Source: Sphingomonadaceae bacterium OTU29LAMAA1
Lineage (GTDB): Bacteria > Pseudomonadota > Alphaproteobacteria > Sphingomonadales > Sphingomonadaceae
Length of the DNA: 64,000 bases
Direction: 5' to 3'
NCBI GenBank assembly: GCA_024072375.1
Contig: CP099617.1
Coordinates: 167,001-231,000 of the forward strand
This document shows positions 8,009-16,705 of this stretch, piece after piece (the stretch's first letter is position 1; every line of letters begins with the position of its first letter). The translations under genes were made by a program, and so were the position numbers. The notes below the pieces were generated by a model. The model searched no databases, had not been told where the DNA came from, and saw only the letters and a list, made by a program, of their open reading frames with translations.

Positions 8009-8497
8009 CTACGACCGCAGCCCCTCGACCTGCGCGCGGTCGACCTCGGGGATCATGCCCTCCAGCACCGCCCAATAGCCTGATACCGCATCCTGGCCGG
8101 CGGCTTGGTACGCCTGCGACATCTTGACCCGGACCGATTCGAACAGATCGTTTTCCATCGCCATGCCATCTTCGGTCAGCCGGAGCAGACGCTGGCGGCG
8201 GTCGCGCTCACCGGGACGGGTGTCCACCAGCTTGCGGTCGGTCAGTTCGTTGAGTACGCGCCCAAGCGACTGTTTGGTGATCGCCAGCAACGCCAGCAAC
8301 TCGCTGACCGTCAGGTCGGGTTTGCGGGCGATGAAATACAGTGCACGATGGTGTGCGCGGCCCAATCCCTGTGCCGCGAGCCCCTGATCGACGGAGCGGG
8401 TGAGATGGCTATGGCCAAAATACAAAAGCTCCATGCCGCGACGGAGTTCGGGCTCGCGGAGGAACTGGGCGGAAGCGGTGGGAGCTGTGGCAGCCAT
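8009..8497 (-). CDS. MarR-family transcriptional regulator
   Basis: 162 residues with a MarR winged helix-turn-helix. The helical dimerisation part (GMELLYFGHSHLTRSVDQ) precedes LTVSELLALLAITKQSLGRV (recognition region) and the wing DTRPGERDRRQRLLRLTEDG. ATG 8497 is chosen, although a GTG 15 bases upstream is in frame. It is divergent from ilvE with about 60 bases between the starts, so it is well placed to control ilvE and itself. The ligand is unknown. A branched-chain 2-oxo acid or amino acid would fit the neighbour, but that is inference. Confidence 0.88.
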   Translation of the reverse strand: MAATAPTASAQFLREPELRRGMELLYFGHSHLTRSVDQGLAAQGLGRAHHRALYFIARKPDLTVSELLALLAITKQSLGRVLNELTDRKLVDTRPGERDRRQRLLRLTEDGMAMENDLFESVRVKMSQAYQAAGQDAVSGYWAVLEGMIPEVDRAQVEGLRS

Positions 8498-8557
8498 GTT
8501 GACCGGTTTAGACACCCACCGTACGCGTCCGCAACCCCTGAAGCCTGAGAGAATGCG

Positions 8558-9676
8558 ATGAACCCCGCTTTGACGCCCGGCGAAACCACCGGCCCGGCCG
8601 CTTTTCGCTTCGACCCCAGCGCGACCCCGGTCGACGCCAACGAGCGGGCCGCACGGCTCGTCGATCCGGGTTTCGGACGTGTCTTCACGGATCATATGGC
8701 CGTCGTTCGCTATAACGAGCAGCAGGGTTGGCACGATGCGGTGATCACCGCCCGGGCGCCGATCACGGTCGACCCATCGACCGCCGTTCTGCATTACGCG
8801 CAGGAGATATTCGAAGGGCTGAAGGCCTATCGTCTCGACGACGGCGCGATGGCGCTGTTCCGTCCCGACGCCAACGCGCGCCGCTTCAACAACAGCGCAC
8901 GCCGACTGGCGATGCCGGAACTGCCAGAGGCACTGTTCCTCGAATCGTGCCGCCAGCTCGTCCGCACCGAACGCGACTGGTTCCCCGATGTCGACGGCGG
9001 TGCGCTGTACCTGCGCCCCTTCATGTTCGCGAGCGAGGCGTTCCTTGGGGTCAAGCCCTCGTCAGAATACCTCTACATGGTAATCGCATCATCCGTCGGC
9101 GCCTATTGGAAGGGCGGTGCGCGCGCGGTGTCCATCTGGGTCAGCCAGGATTACACCCGCGCCGCACCCGGCGGCACCGGCGAGGCGAAATGCGGCGGCA
9201 ATTATGCCGCGAGCCTGCTCGCCCAGTCCGAGGCGATCCGACAGGGTTGCGACCAGGTCGTCTTCCTCGACGCGGTCGAGCGTCGTTGGGTCGAGGAACT
9301 CGGCGGCATGAACGTCTTCTTCGTCTTCGAGGACGGATCGATGGTCACCCCGCCGCTCACCGGCACGATCCTGCCCGGCATCACTCGCGATTCGATCATC
9401 CGCATCGCGCGCGATCAGGGGATCGAGGTCCGCGAGGAACTCTACGGCATCGACCAGTGGCGCGCCGACGCCGCCAGCGGCCACCTGACCGAGGCCTTCG
9501 CCTGCGGTACCGCCGCCGTAGTGACGCCCATCGGCGAAGTGGCCAGCCCGACAGGCCGCTTCACCATCGGCAGCGGCGGCACCGGCCAGCTCACCCAACG
9601 CATGCTCGATGCGCTGTCGGCGATCCAGCGCGGGCGGGCCGCCGATGCGCACGGTTGGGTCCAGCGTCTAGGCTGA
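8558..9676 (+). CDS. ilvE: Branched-chain amino acid aminotransferase
   Basis: 372 residues, class IV PLP transaminase of the longer ilvE_II type. It interconverts leucine, isoleucine and valine with their 2-oxo acids using glutamate/2-oxoglutarate. Landmarks are VLHYAQEIFEGLKAY (about 68-82), the PLP-lysine region GTGEAKCGGNYAASLLAQ (Lys near residue 211) and GMNVFFVFEDG. The C-terminal phosphate-binding part is SGHLTEAFACGTAAVVTPIG. Length and motif order are normal. It is divergent from the MarR gene and followed by tRNA-Gln. Confidence 0.94.
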   Translation: MNPALTPGETTGPAAFRFDPSATPVDANERAARLVDPGFGRVFTDHMAVVRYNEQQGWHDAVITARAPITVDPSTAVLHYAQEIFEGLKAYRLDDGAMALFRPDANARRFNNSARRLAMPELPEALFLESCRQLVRTERDWFPDVDGGALYLRPFMFASEAFLGVKPSSEYLYMVIASSVGAYWKGGARAVSIWVSQDYTRAAPGGTGEAKCGGNYAASLLAQSEAIRQGCDQVVFLDAVERRWVEELGGMNVFFVFEDGSMVTPPLTGTILPGITRDSIIRIARDQGIEVREELYGIDQWRADAASGHLTEAFACGTAAVVTPIGEVASPTGRFTIGSGGTGQLTQRMLDALSAIQRGRAADAHGWVQRLG

Positions 9677-9755
9677 CATTTTGCGGCGGCCTTCGCGAAA
9701 CTGGCGACGGCAGGGCTTTTCACGCCCGCCGACCCGGCTATAAGGCCGCCTCCGT

Positions 9756-9830
9756 TGGGGCGTCGCCAAGTGGTAAGGCAGCGGCTTTTGGTGCCGCCAT
9801 TCGCAGGTTCGAATCCTGCCGCCCCAGCCA
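9756..9830 (+). tRNA. tRNA-Gln, anticodon TTG
   Basis: A 75-base cloverleaf with acceptor arms TGGGGCG and CGCCCCA, an encoded CCA end, a TTCGAAT T-loop with GCAGG/CCTGC stem, and anticodon stem GCGGC/GCCGC around loop TTTTGGT. The anticodon TTG reads CAA/CAG glutamine codons. The sequence downstream is visibly poorer in GC than the rest of the window. Confidence 0.96.
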
Positions 9831-10314
9831 ATAAATTAGCTAACACGCTGATTTGTATTCATATATCATATCCCCTTGCGCTGTATTGGACATGGCGGGT
9901 GTGACGGCTCCACCTCGTATCAGCCATCGGACGACGATCCAGTCGGTGGCATAACGGACGGGCTGCGCCATGACGGCGCAGAACAGGACGCTGAAGGTGA
10001 TCCTTGGCAAAGTCGGCCGATCCGCAACTCTCAGCACGATCCAGAAGGCAAATCTCTATCGCAAGCCGATTGAGGAAATGCGGGATTACCTCGAGCCAAC
10101 ACGATCGGCGGCGAGTGATCGCAACCTGCGACATTAGGGATTTGCCGTGGTATGGCTCGTCCCGACATTATGGTGGTTTGAAAGTATTATCGTTGCGGAG
10201 GTCAGTATGTTCATCCGGCTACGAAAAGACGCTGACGCAATTGTCGGTGGGATCCCGATGCCAATTGCTATGCACCGGTGGTTGCCACTTGCCAGCCTGT
10301 TGAACCGCGAGCCG
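9831..10314. other. Lower-GC region downstream of tRNA-Gln with no recognisable gene
   Basis: About 480 bases with more A/T than the surrounding DNA. Short open frames exist on both strands, but none has a recognisable family, good codon bias or a clear ribosome site. No second copy of the tRNA 3' end and no integrase was seen. It may be the eroded remnant of DNA once inserted at the tRNA, but this is inference. Confidence 0.4.
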
Positions 10315-10479
10315 CTACATCGATCCCAAAAATACCGGTCGCGTAAAGGGGTCGAGCGTCATCGGCACATGGTCGACATCCATCGCCGCGTCGGGCGATA
10401 ATGTCGGGCGACGATTCCACACCAACGTGCCGAGCGTCGCGCTCGCCAGCATCAGTACAAAAAATAGTCCTACGCGCAT
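10315..10479 (-). CDS. Small membrane or exported protein of unknown function
   Basis: A 54-codon frame beginning MRVGLFFVLMLASATLG, a clean hydrophobic segment (residues 3-20) ending before WNRRP. It looks like a membrane anchor or uncleaved signal, followed by an acidic/Pro-containing tail ending FLGSM. A GAGGTGATGG ribosome site lies directly before the ATG. That site overlaps, on the opposite strand, the codons of a conserved N-terminal block of the decayed metallo-beta-lactamase gene, so it could be accidental. No family is recognised. Confidence 0.45.
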   Translation of the reverse strand: MRVGLFFVLMLASATLGTLVWNRRPTLSPDAAMDVDHVPMTLDPFTRPVFLGSM

Positions 10480-11342
10480 CCATCACCTCAATTGCGGGAC
10501 CGATTGTCCGCTGGGCGGCGCGCTGTTCGACGGGCGCAGCGTCGGGCCGCTCGGCCGGATCGTCTGATGCGCATGGCCTAGTGCTCGTCGACACCGGCTA
10601 TGGCCTGCGCGACGTGGCGCATCCGCACCGTCGGCCCGATCCGCGGATCACGCTGCCGTGGCGTGCGATGCTCAACATCCGGTTGCACGAACGCGAAACG
10701 GCGATCCGCCAGGTCGAGGCGCTCGGCTATCGCGCAGACGACGTCCGCCATATCGTCGCGACGCACCTCGACTTCGACCATGCCGGCGGACTGGAGGATT
10801 TCCCGAACGCGACGATCCACGTCATGGTGCGCGAATATGACGATGCGACCGGACCGCGCGCCGGCATCGTCGCGCGCAATCGCTGGCGACCGCGGCAATT
10901 CGACGCGGTGCGGCATTGGCGGCGCTATGGCGCGAGCGGCGAGGCCTGGTTCGGCTTCGACGCGGTGCGCGATCTGGAGAGATTACCGCCCGAGATCCTG
11001 ATGGTCCCGCTGCCCGGCCATACCTGGGGGCATACCGGCGTCGCGGTCCGGAAAAGCGACGAGCGCTGGCTGCTCCATGCCGGCGATGCGTATTTTTACC
11101 GGGGCGAGATGCGGCAGGCGCGGCGGCGCTCTACGCCGGGGGTGCGTGCGTATCAGCGCTTGATGGAGGTGGATGCGACGGCGCGGCTGCGTGCGCTGTC
11201 GATCGAGCGGCGCGATCCGGTCGGGCTGGAACGCTGTCAGGCGGTACGGCGGGGCGGCGCTGACCTAGCGGAAGTAACTGAATCTATGTGGCCGCCGACG
11301 CCGCGCTTTCAAACGACCGCCGCGCCGAACATAGGAGGATAA
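10472..11342 (+). pseudogene. Metallo-beta-lactamase-fold hydrolase (lactonase-like), decayed
   Basis: The longest open frame has a divergent N-terminus, but the family N-terminal block is present in another frame at 10478-10564 (IHHLNCGTDCPLGG, then GRIV and a stop). The main frame takes over at 10566 with AHGLVLVDTGYGLRDV. This fits a deletion of roughly 23 bases plus loss of the ATG, since the codon there is ACG. The centre is intact: THLDFDHAGG, GHTWGH and HAGDAYF supply most metal ligands. The C-terminal His/Asp block expected of AiiA-like lactonases (an AHD-type motif) is missing. The main frame ends in TAATG, overlapping the next gene. Confidence 0.6.
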
Positions 11343-11998
11343 TGGCCGACCACGTCCTCTACAGCTTCCGCCGTTGCCCCTATGCGATGCGCGCCCGATT
11401 GGCACTGGCTGTGAGCGGGGTGCGTTACCAGCATCGCGAGGTCCGTCTCTCCGACAAGCCTGACGAGATGCTCGCGATCTCGCCAAAGGGCACCGTGCCG
11501 GTACTTCAGACGGCCGATGGGAGAACGATCGACGAAAGCCTCTCGATCATGCGTTGGGCGCTCGACATGCGGGACCCGGAAGACTGGCTTGCGCGCGACG
11601 ACCCGGCGCTGGTCGCGAGCAACGATGGCATGTTCAAGCACCACCTCGACCGATACAAATATCCCGATCGTCATGGCGCCGAGCCGGCCGTGCATCGCGA
11701 CCTCGGCCTCTCGTTTCTGGAAGAACTCGAGGGCCGGATAGCTACTGCCGGGCAGATCAGCGGTAGCAGGGCGGGCCTGGCCGATGCCGCAATAATGCCG
11801 TTCGTGAGGCAGTTCGCCGCCGTCGATCGCGAATGGTTCGACGCGCGGCCGCTTCCACATCTGAAGGCGTGGCTTGTCGATCATCTCGCCTCGGACCTGT
11901 TTCAGCAGATCATGCACAGGTTTTCCCCCTGGTCTCCCGGCGAGAGGTTCGTCGTCCCTGCGGAGCATGATGCCAGCCGATCTGCGGACCGATCCTGA
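11342..11998 (+). CDS. Glutathione S-transferase family protein
   Basis: 218 residues. The N-terminal thioredoxin-like domain (about 1-75) begins VLYSFRRCPYAMRARLALAV, a glutaredoxin-like CPY motif. The glutathione-contact elements GTVPVLQ (cis-Pro) and DESLSIMRWALD follow. The C-terminal helical domain includes LADAAIMPFVRQFA, the usual N-capping/Asp motif. An AGGAGGA ribosome site precedes the ATG, which overlaps the preceding frame's stop (TAATG). It may therefore once have been coupled to the now-decayed metallo-beta-lactamase gene. The substrate is unknown. Confidence 0.88.
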   Translation: MADHVLYSFRRCPYAMRARLALAVSGVRYQHREVRLSDKPDEMLAISPKGTVPVLQTADGRTIDESLSIMRWALDMRDPEDWLARDDPALVASNDGMFKHHLDRYKYPDRHGAEPAVHRDLGLSFLEELEGRIATAGQISGSRAGLADAAIMPFVRQFAAVDREWFDARPLPHLKAWLVDHLASDLFQQIMHRFSPWSPGERFVVPAEHDASRSADRS

Positions 11999-12245
11999 CC
12001 GACGGATGGGCGGGGAGGCCGCGACGAACGAGCGCTTGTTTCCTACGGCTGCGAAGTGACCCGCGAACGTCGGCTTCCAGGTCGTCTGCAGGTGTTCGAC
12101 GTCGGCTACGCGATCAAAGCGGACCGTCGGTAGGCGCAGCCGTCGAAGCCGATTGTGCGAGGTGCAATCCGACAGGCGCGCAACGCGCTTGTGTTTTGGG
12201 CGTCGCGCGGGCGAGAGAAGCGTTCTGCAATGTCTGGAGCCGTTT

Positions 12246-13991
12246 ATGTCGAAGAGCATTATCGCCGACCTGTTTGCCGAGACGCTCCACCTTGCCGGTG
12301 TCGAACGGATCTATGGCGTGGTGGGCGACAGCCTGAACGGCCTGACGGACAGCTTGCGACGGCAGGGCAAGATCGAATGGGTCCACATGCGCAACGAGGA
12401 GGCGGCTGCCTTTGCGGCGGGGGCAGAGGCGCAACTGACCGGGCGGCTCGCGGTGTGCGCCGGGTCGTGCGGGCCCGGCAACATGCACCTCATCAACGGG
12501 CTGTACGATTGCAACCGGACGCGCGTGCCGGTGCTTGCGATCGCCGCGCAGGTGCCGAGCGGCGAGATCGGATCGAACTATTTTCAGGAAACGCGGCCCG
12601 AGGCGCTGTTTCGCGAATGCAGCGTCTATTGCGAGACGATCGCCGACGCCGACCAGATGCCGCGCACACTGGAAACCGCGATCCGCGCGGCGGTCGGGCG
12701 GCGCGGCGTCTCCGTCGTCGCAATGCCCGGCGATGTCGCGTTACGTTCGACCACGGGCACGCTGGCCCGATCCGCCGGCGCGTTGCTGCCGCCGCCATCG
12801 ACGACGGTTCCTGCGGACGCGGACGTGGCAGCGCTGGCGGCGCTGCTGAACGGCGCGAAGGTCACGATCCTGGCGGGGCGCGGATGCCGGACGGCGCATG
12901 CCGAACTGGTGAAGGTCGCGGAGCTGCTTCAGGCGCCGGTCGTCCATGCGCTGGGCGGCAAGGAATTCGTCGAATACGACAATCCCTATGATGTGGGCAT
13001 GACGGGGCTGATCGGGTTCTCGAGCGGCTACGATGCGATGATGGCGTGCGACGTGCTACTCATGCTCGGCACCGATTTTCCCTATCGGCAATTCTATCCG
13101 ACGGGGGCGAAAGTCGCACAAATCGATCTGATACCGGAGAATCTCGGGCGGCGGACGGCGATCGATATCGGGTTGGTCGGCGATGTCGGGGCGACGCTGA
13201 AGGCGCTGATCCCGCGACTCACGGCGAACGGCGACGGTGCGTTTTTGCGATCCGCGCGCGAGAATTACGCCGAGGCCCGCAAAGGACTCGACGAACTGGC
13301 GGACGGCACGCCGGGGAGCGGCGTGATCCACCCGCAGCATGTCGCGCACGTCGTCAGTACGCTGGCGGACGACGACGCGGTCTTCGCCTGTGATGTCGGC
13401 ACGCCGACGATCTGGGCGGCGCGCTATCTCAAGATGAACGGACGGCGGCGGCTGATCGGATCGTTCAACCATGGGTCGATGGCCAATGCGCTGCCGCAGG
13501 CGATCGGCGTGCAATCGGCCTTTCCCCAGCGGCAGGTCGTCACCTTGTCCGGCGACGGTGGGCTGGCGATGCTGATGGGCGAGCTGTTGACGCTGCGACA
13601 ACTCGGGTTGCCGGTGAAGATCGTCGTCTTCAACAATGGCACGCTGGGCTTCGTCGAAATGGAGATGAAGGCCGCGGGCCTGATCGAGACGGGAGTCACG
13701 TTGGACAATCCCGATTTCGCAGCGATGGCGCGTGCGATCGGGCTGCACGGCGTGCGGATCACCGATCCGGGCGAGGTCGAGGCGGGCGTGCGCGAAGTGC
13801 TCGCGCATCCAGGGCCGGCACTGCTCGATGCGGTGACCGCGCGAACCGAATTGTCCATGCCGCCCAAGATCACGCTCGAGCAAATGAAGGGCTTCACGCT
13901 TTATATGGCGAAAGCGATCATCTCCGGTCGCGGCGATTCGGTGGTCGAACTCGGCAAGACCAACGCCGGTCTTCTCAAGCGTCTGTTCTAG
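12246..13991 (+). CDS. poxB: PoxB-type thiamine-pyrophosphate pyruvate dehydrogenase (quinone)
   Basis: 581 residues, the length of E. coli PoxB, in the acetolactate synthase/pyruvate oxidase family. The N-terminal TPP-Pyr domain has VERIYGVVGDSLNGL and the catalytic Glu in RNEEAAAFAAGAEA. The middle FAD-type domain contains MTGLIGFSSGYDAM and LGTDFPYRQFYP. The C-terminal TPP-binding motif is GDGGLAMLMGELLTLRQ to VVFNNGTLGFVEME. PoxB decarboxylates pyruvate to acetate and passes electrons to ubiquinone at the membrane. A related oxidase or decarboxylase is possible, since specificity cannot be read from motifs. It appears monocistronic. Confidence 0.85.
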   Translation: MSKSIIADLFAETLHLAGVERIYGVVGDSLNGLTDSLRRQGKIEWVHMRNEEAAAFAAGAEAQLTGRLAVCAGSCGPGNMHLINGLYDCNRTRVPVLAIAAQVPSGEIGSNYFQETRPEALFRECSVYCETIADADQMPRTLETAIRAAVGRRGVSVVAMPGDVALRSTTGTLARSAGALLPPPSTTVPADADVAALAALLNGAKVTILAGRGCRTAHAELVKVAELLQAPVVHALGGKEFVEYDNPYDVGMTGLIGFSSGYDAMMACDVLLMLGTDFPYRQFYPTGAKVAQIDLIPENLGRRTAIDIGLVGDVGATLKALIPRLTANGDGAFLRSARENYAEARKGLDELADGTPGSGVIHPQHVAHVVSTLADDDAVFACDVGTPTIWAARYLKMNGRRRLIGSFNHGSMANALPQAIGVQSAFPQRQVVTLSGDGGLAMLMGELLTLRQLGLPVKIVVFNNGTLGFVEMEMKAAGLIETGVTLDNPDFAAMARAIGLHGVRITDPGEVEAGVREVLAHPGPALLDAVTARTELSMPPKITLEQMKGFTLYMAKAIISGRGDSVVELGKTNAGLLKRLF

Positions 13992-14134
13992 GGCGAGGTC
14001 GTTGGGCCAGCATGTCGGCAATGCGGTGGATCGATCGGCCATGAGCAGTCATCTCGCGGATTGATCGGTCTCCTGCAGGTGGATCGGGATCGTCTCGCTG
14101 CCTGATGCTTGACGCCGCTTGCTCGCGTCGCGCG

Positions 14135-14159
14135 GGAACTTCGATCGGTGCAGACTGTT
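14135..14159 (+). promoter_or_regulatory. Candidate EcfG (general stress sigma) promoter
   Basis: GGAAC, a 16-base spacer, then TGTT. The alphaproteobacterial EcfG consensus is GGAAC-N16/17-CGTT, so one base differs. It lies about 35 bases upstream of the orphan response regulator at 14194, a class of gene often in the general stress regulon. Confidence 0.4.
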
Positions 14160-14193
14160 CAAACTGCTACCTCCCCGGAAACTAATCCAGGTT

Positions 14194-14538
14194 ATGTGCC
14201 ACGTCCTGATCATAGAAGACGAGCCGCTCATCGCGTTGCTGATCGAGACATTGGTGGAGGATGCCGGGGCTACATCATGGGACATCGCCGCCACCCAGGA
14301 GGCGGCCGTAGCGGCAGCGATGGCCCGTCCGCCCGACCTGATAACCTCGGACGTTCAATTGCTCGAGGGAACAGGGCCTGAGGCCGTCGCGTCGATCCAT
14401 GCCGCTTTGGGGATCGGGCCAGTGATCTACGTCACCGCAACCCCGGATGCCTGCAAACCACTTTCGGCATCCAGCATCATCCTGAGGAAGCCGATGCAGA
14501 CGGCGGCATTTACCGAGGCCTTTCGCGAGATGTGCTGA
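14194..14538 (+). CDS. Single-domain response regulator
   Basis: 114 residues consisting only of a receiver domain. The acidic pair is in HVLIIEDEPLIALLIETLVE, the phospho-acceptor Asp in ITSDVQL, the conserved Thr in VIYVTATP, and the Lys in ILRKPMQ. With no output domain it probably works as a phosphate shuttle or protein-interaction regulator. ATG 14194 puts the first beta strand at residue 3. A possible EcfG promoter lies upstream. The kinase/regulator pair 110 bases beyond is convergent and could be its partner, but no cognate kinase is adjacent. Confidence 0.88.
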   Translation: MCHVLIIEDEPLIALLIETLVEDAGATSWDIAATQEAAVAAAMARPPDLITSDVQLLEGTGPEAVASIHAALGIGPVIYVTATPDACKPLSASSIILRKPMQTAAFTEAFREMC

Positions 14539-14649
14539 GGGGATGCGCGACAGTCGTGAACCATGACTAACCGCCGATACGCGCAGAGCATTCTAGAGGT
14601 GGGATGTCGTTGCCGGTAAGCCGCTTCCGGATGGCACGGATGATCCAGC

Positions 14650-15063
14650 TCACATCGCTGTGTCATTCTGGTCTGGCGTCGGCAGGTCGTGACCTACCGC
14701 CGCAAGCGCTCGCAACACGCGGGCGCGGTCGAGCGGCTTGATGCATCGGCAAGCATTCTCGTAGCGGGCCGGGATCAGCGCGGCATCGTAGCCGGTGACG
14801 AACACGAACGGCACCCTGGCTGCCTGCAACGCGTCTGCGACCGGGAAGACCGGTTCGGTGCCCAAAGTGACATCAAGCACTGCGACATCGGGCAGCGGAC
14901 CGGCGTCGATCAGCGCAAGGGCTTCAGCGACACCCGGCACCGGTCCCAGTACCTCCGCACCCTGTTCCTCCAGCCATTCGGCGAGGTCGGAGGCAATCAG
15001 ATACTCATCTTCCACCACGAGGACCCGGCGTCCCGTGACGCCCGCAACCGCTTCATTCGTCAT
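14650..15063 (-). CDS. Response regulator coupled to an HWE kinase
   Basis: 137 residues, a receiver domain with a short Ala/Thr-rich N-terminal leader. RVLVVEDEYLIASDLAEWLE carries the acidic pair. DVAVLDVTLG holds the phospho-acceptor Asp, FVFVTGYD the Thr position and CIKPLDRARV the Lys. There is no DNA-binding domain. Its ATG overlaps the stop of the histidine kinase upstream (ATGA), so the pair is translationally coupled and is almost certainly a cognate two-component system. The RR output must be through protein contacts. Confidence 0.9.
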   Translation of the reverse strand: MTNEAVAGVTGRRVLVVEDEYLIASDLAEWLEEQGAEVLGPVPGVAEALALIDAGPLPDVAVLDVTLGTEPVFPVADALQAARVPFVFVTGYDAALIPARYENACRCIKPLDRARVLRALAAVGHDLPTPDQNDTAM

Positions 15064-16499
15064 TCCGGCCTGCCTTTGATCGGTACTGCAATCGTGCAAT
15101 GCACTCCATCCGAGCCGAAGCTCAGCTCGGTCCTGGCCTTGAGCTGGTAGGGCAGGGCACGGGTGATCAGCTCCGTTCCATAGCCTCTGCGGCTGTCCGG
15201 CGCATGTTCGGGCATCGCCACGCCGCTCTCCCGCCAGTCGATGACGGCAACGTCATCACGACCCTGCGCCGAGACGGAGCAGGTCACCGCAAGCTTGCCA
15301 TCGGCTTGTGCCAGCGCGCCATATTTGACGGCATTGGTGGCAAGCTCATGGATGCCGAGCGCGAGAGCCTGCGCGGCTGTCGGCGGCAGCGTCACGTCAG
15401 GTCCGTCGATGCTGATCTTGTCGGTATGGGTCGCGCCATCGCCGTGCGCGACCAACTCGGCATCGATGAGTGCACGCAGGGAGACGTCGCGGTAATTCAG
15501 CTCCGCCAACACACTTTGAACCCGGCTCAATGCACCGAGACGCTCCTCGAAGGCGTCCCTGAACGCCGTCAGCGAACCATCACTCTTCTTGATCGTCTGT
15601 CGAGCCAGTGCCTGTACGACGCCGAGCAGATTGCGGGTGCGATGCTGCAGTTCAGCAAGCAGCACCTCCTGCCGATCCTTCAACGTGCGCAGGTCGTGGA
15701 TATCGGTCATCGTACCGATCCACTCCGCAGGACTGGACGGGCTGTTCAGGGGCTGAGCGCGGGTCTGGTGCCAGCGATACTCTTCGCCACCGGCGTGCCA
15801 GACACGATGTTCGACGTAATATTCGCCTGCCGCGGTCGCTGCATCCCATGCGGCGCGGGTGTGGGGCCGATCATCGGGATGGATCGCTTCGAGCCAGCCT
15901 TGTCCCAGACTGTCTTCGAAACCCACACCGGTGAATTCGATCCACTGCGGACTGGGCCAGGTTCGTTCACCATCGGGGAAGGTCGTGAACACCAGCTGGG
16001 GGACGCTGGTCGCCAGCAGCCTGAAACGTTCGTCCTGCTCGCGCTCACGTCGCTCGGCCTCGTACTGCTCCGTACGATCGCGGGCGATCTTCACGTAACC
16101 GGTGCCGTCACGTAGCGGCATCAACAGTCCCGACGCCCAGAAACGGCTGCCATCCCGGCGCTGATGCCATCGTTCGTCGAGCGCCCGTCCATGATCGTCG
16201 ACGTTTCGCCGCTCGTCATCCGGTATGCCGCGCGCCCTGTCTTCGGGCGTGAAGATGGCATCGCCGCTATGGCCGACGATTTCGGCGGCGGTGAACCCGA
16301 AGAGCCGCTCTGCGCCGGCGTTCCAGCTCGTGGCGATGCCGCGCAGATCGGTGGTGTAGATCGCGAAATCGGTCGCGCTGTCGATGATCAGCTCGAGCAG
16401 CTCGTCGCGGCGGATCCGGCCTCTTGCAGCCTCATTCTCTTCGTCCAAGACACGATCTCCAGCGGAGCGATCGCCGGTAGCCGCCTGTCGACCGCGCAT
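15060..16499 (-). CDS. PAS-PAS HWE-family sensor histidine kinase
   Basis: 479 residues from ATG 16499 (a GTG one codon upstream is also in frame). Two PAS domains (about 25-150 and 160-285; DFAIYTTDLRGIATSWNAGA and QLVFTTFPDGERTWPSP) precede the kinase. The H-box is LLAELQHRTRNLLGVVQALA, the N-box is ELATNAVKYGAL, and a WRES element gives the WxE signature of HWE kinases. There is no membrane segment, so it is a soluble sensor. Several alphaproteobacterial HWE kinases with PAS or LOV domains sense light, redox or stress. No conserved LOV cysteine motif was seen. It ends in a 4-base overlap with its response regulator. Confidence 0.92.
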   Translation of the reverse strand: MRGRQAATGDRSAGDRVLDEENEAARGRIRRDELLELIIDSATDFAIYTTDLRGIATSWNAGAERLFGFTAAEIVGHSGDAIFTPEDRARGIPDDERRNVDDHGRALDERWHQRRDGSRFWASGLLMPLRDGTGYVKIARDRTEQYEAERREREQDERFRLLATSVPQLVFTTFPDGERTWPSPQWIEFTGVGFEDSLGQGWLEAIHPDDRPHTRAAWDAATAAGEYYVEHRVWHAGGEEYRWHQTRAQPLNSPSSPAEWIGTMTDIHDLRTLKDRQEVLLAELQHRTRNLLGVVQALARQTIKKSDGSLTAFRDAFEERLGALSRVQSVLAELNYRDVSLRALIDAELVAHGDGATHTDKISIDGPDVTLPPTAAQALALGIHELATNAVKYGALAQADGKLAVTCSVSAQGRDDVAVIDWRESGVAMPEHAPDSRRGYGTELITRALPYQLKARTELSFGSDGVHCTIAVPIKGRPE

Positions 16500-16705
16500 C
16501 ACTAGACTGGATTATGGATGTTCGCCTTTGTCGGCATTGCTTGGCGAGAACGGATGACCGTTCGAAGTTTCGAGCGCGGCGGGGGCGCGAATGTCCGGGA
16601 TCGTGTCTCGCCCGCGTCGTGGCCATTGGGCGGCGCGCAAAACGGCGTCGCCTGTCTCCGTTCGAGCCGACCGGTACCGTCGACGGTGCGCAGCACTCCG
16701 GCTAC

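Noticed and set aside
9859..10134. A 91-codon minus frame in the lower-GC stretch after tRNA-Gln
   Set aside because: No family, no clear ribosome site and poor codon use. I treat the region as non-coding.
11999..12245. A possible small gene between the GST and poxB genes
   Set aside because: No frame with a start, ribosome site and plausible product was found. It is left as intergenic.
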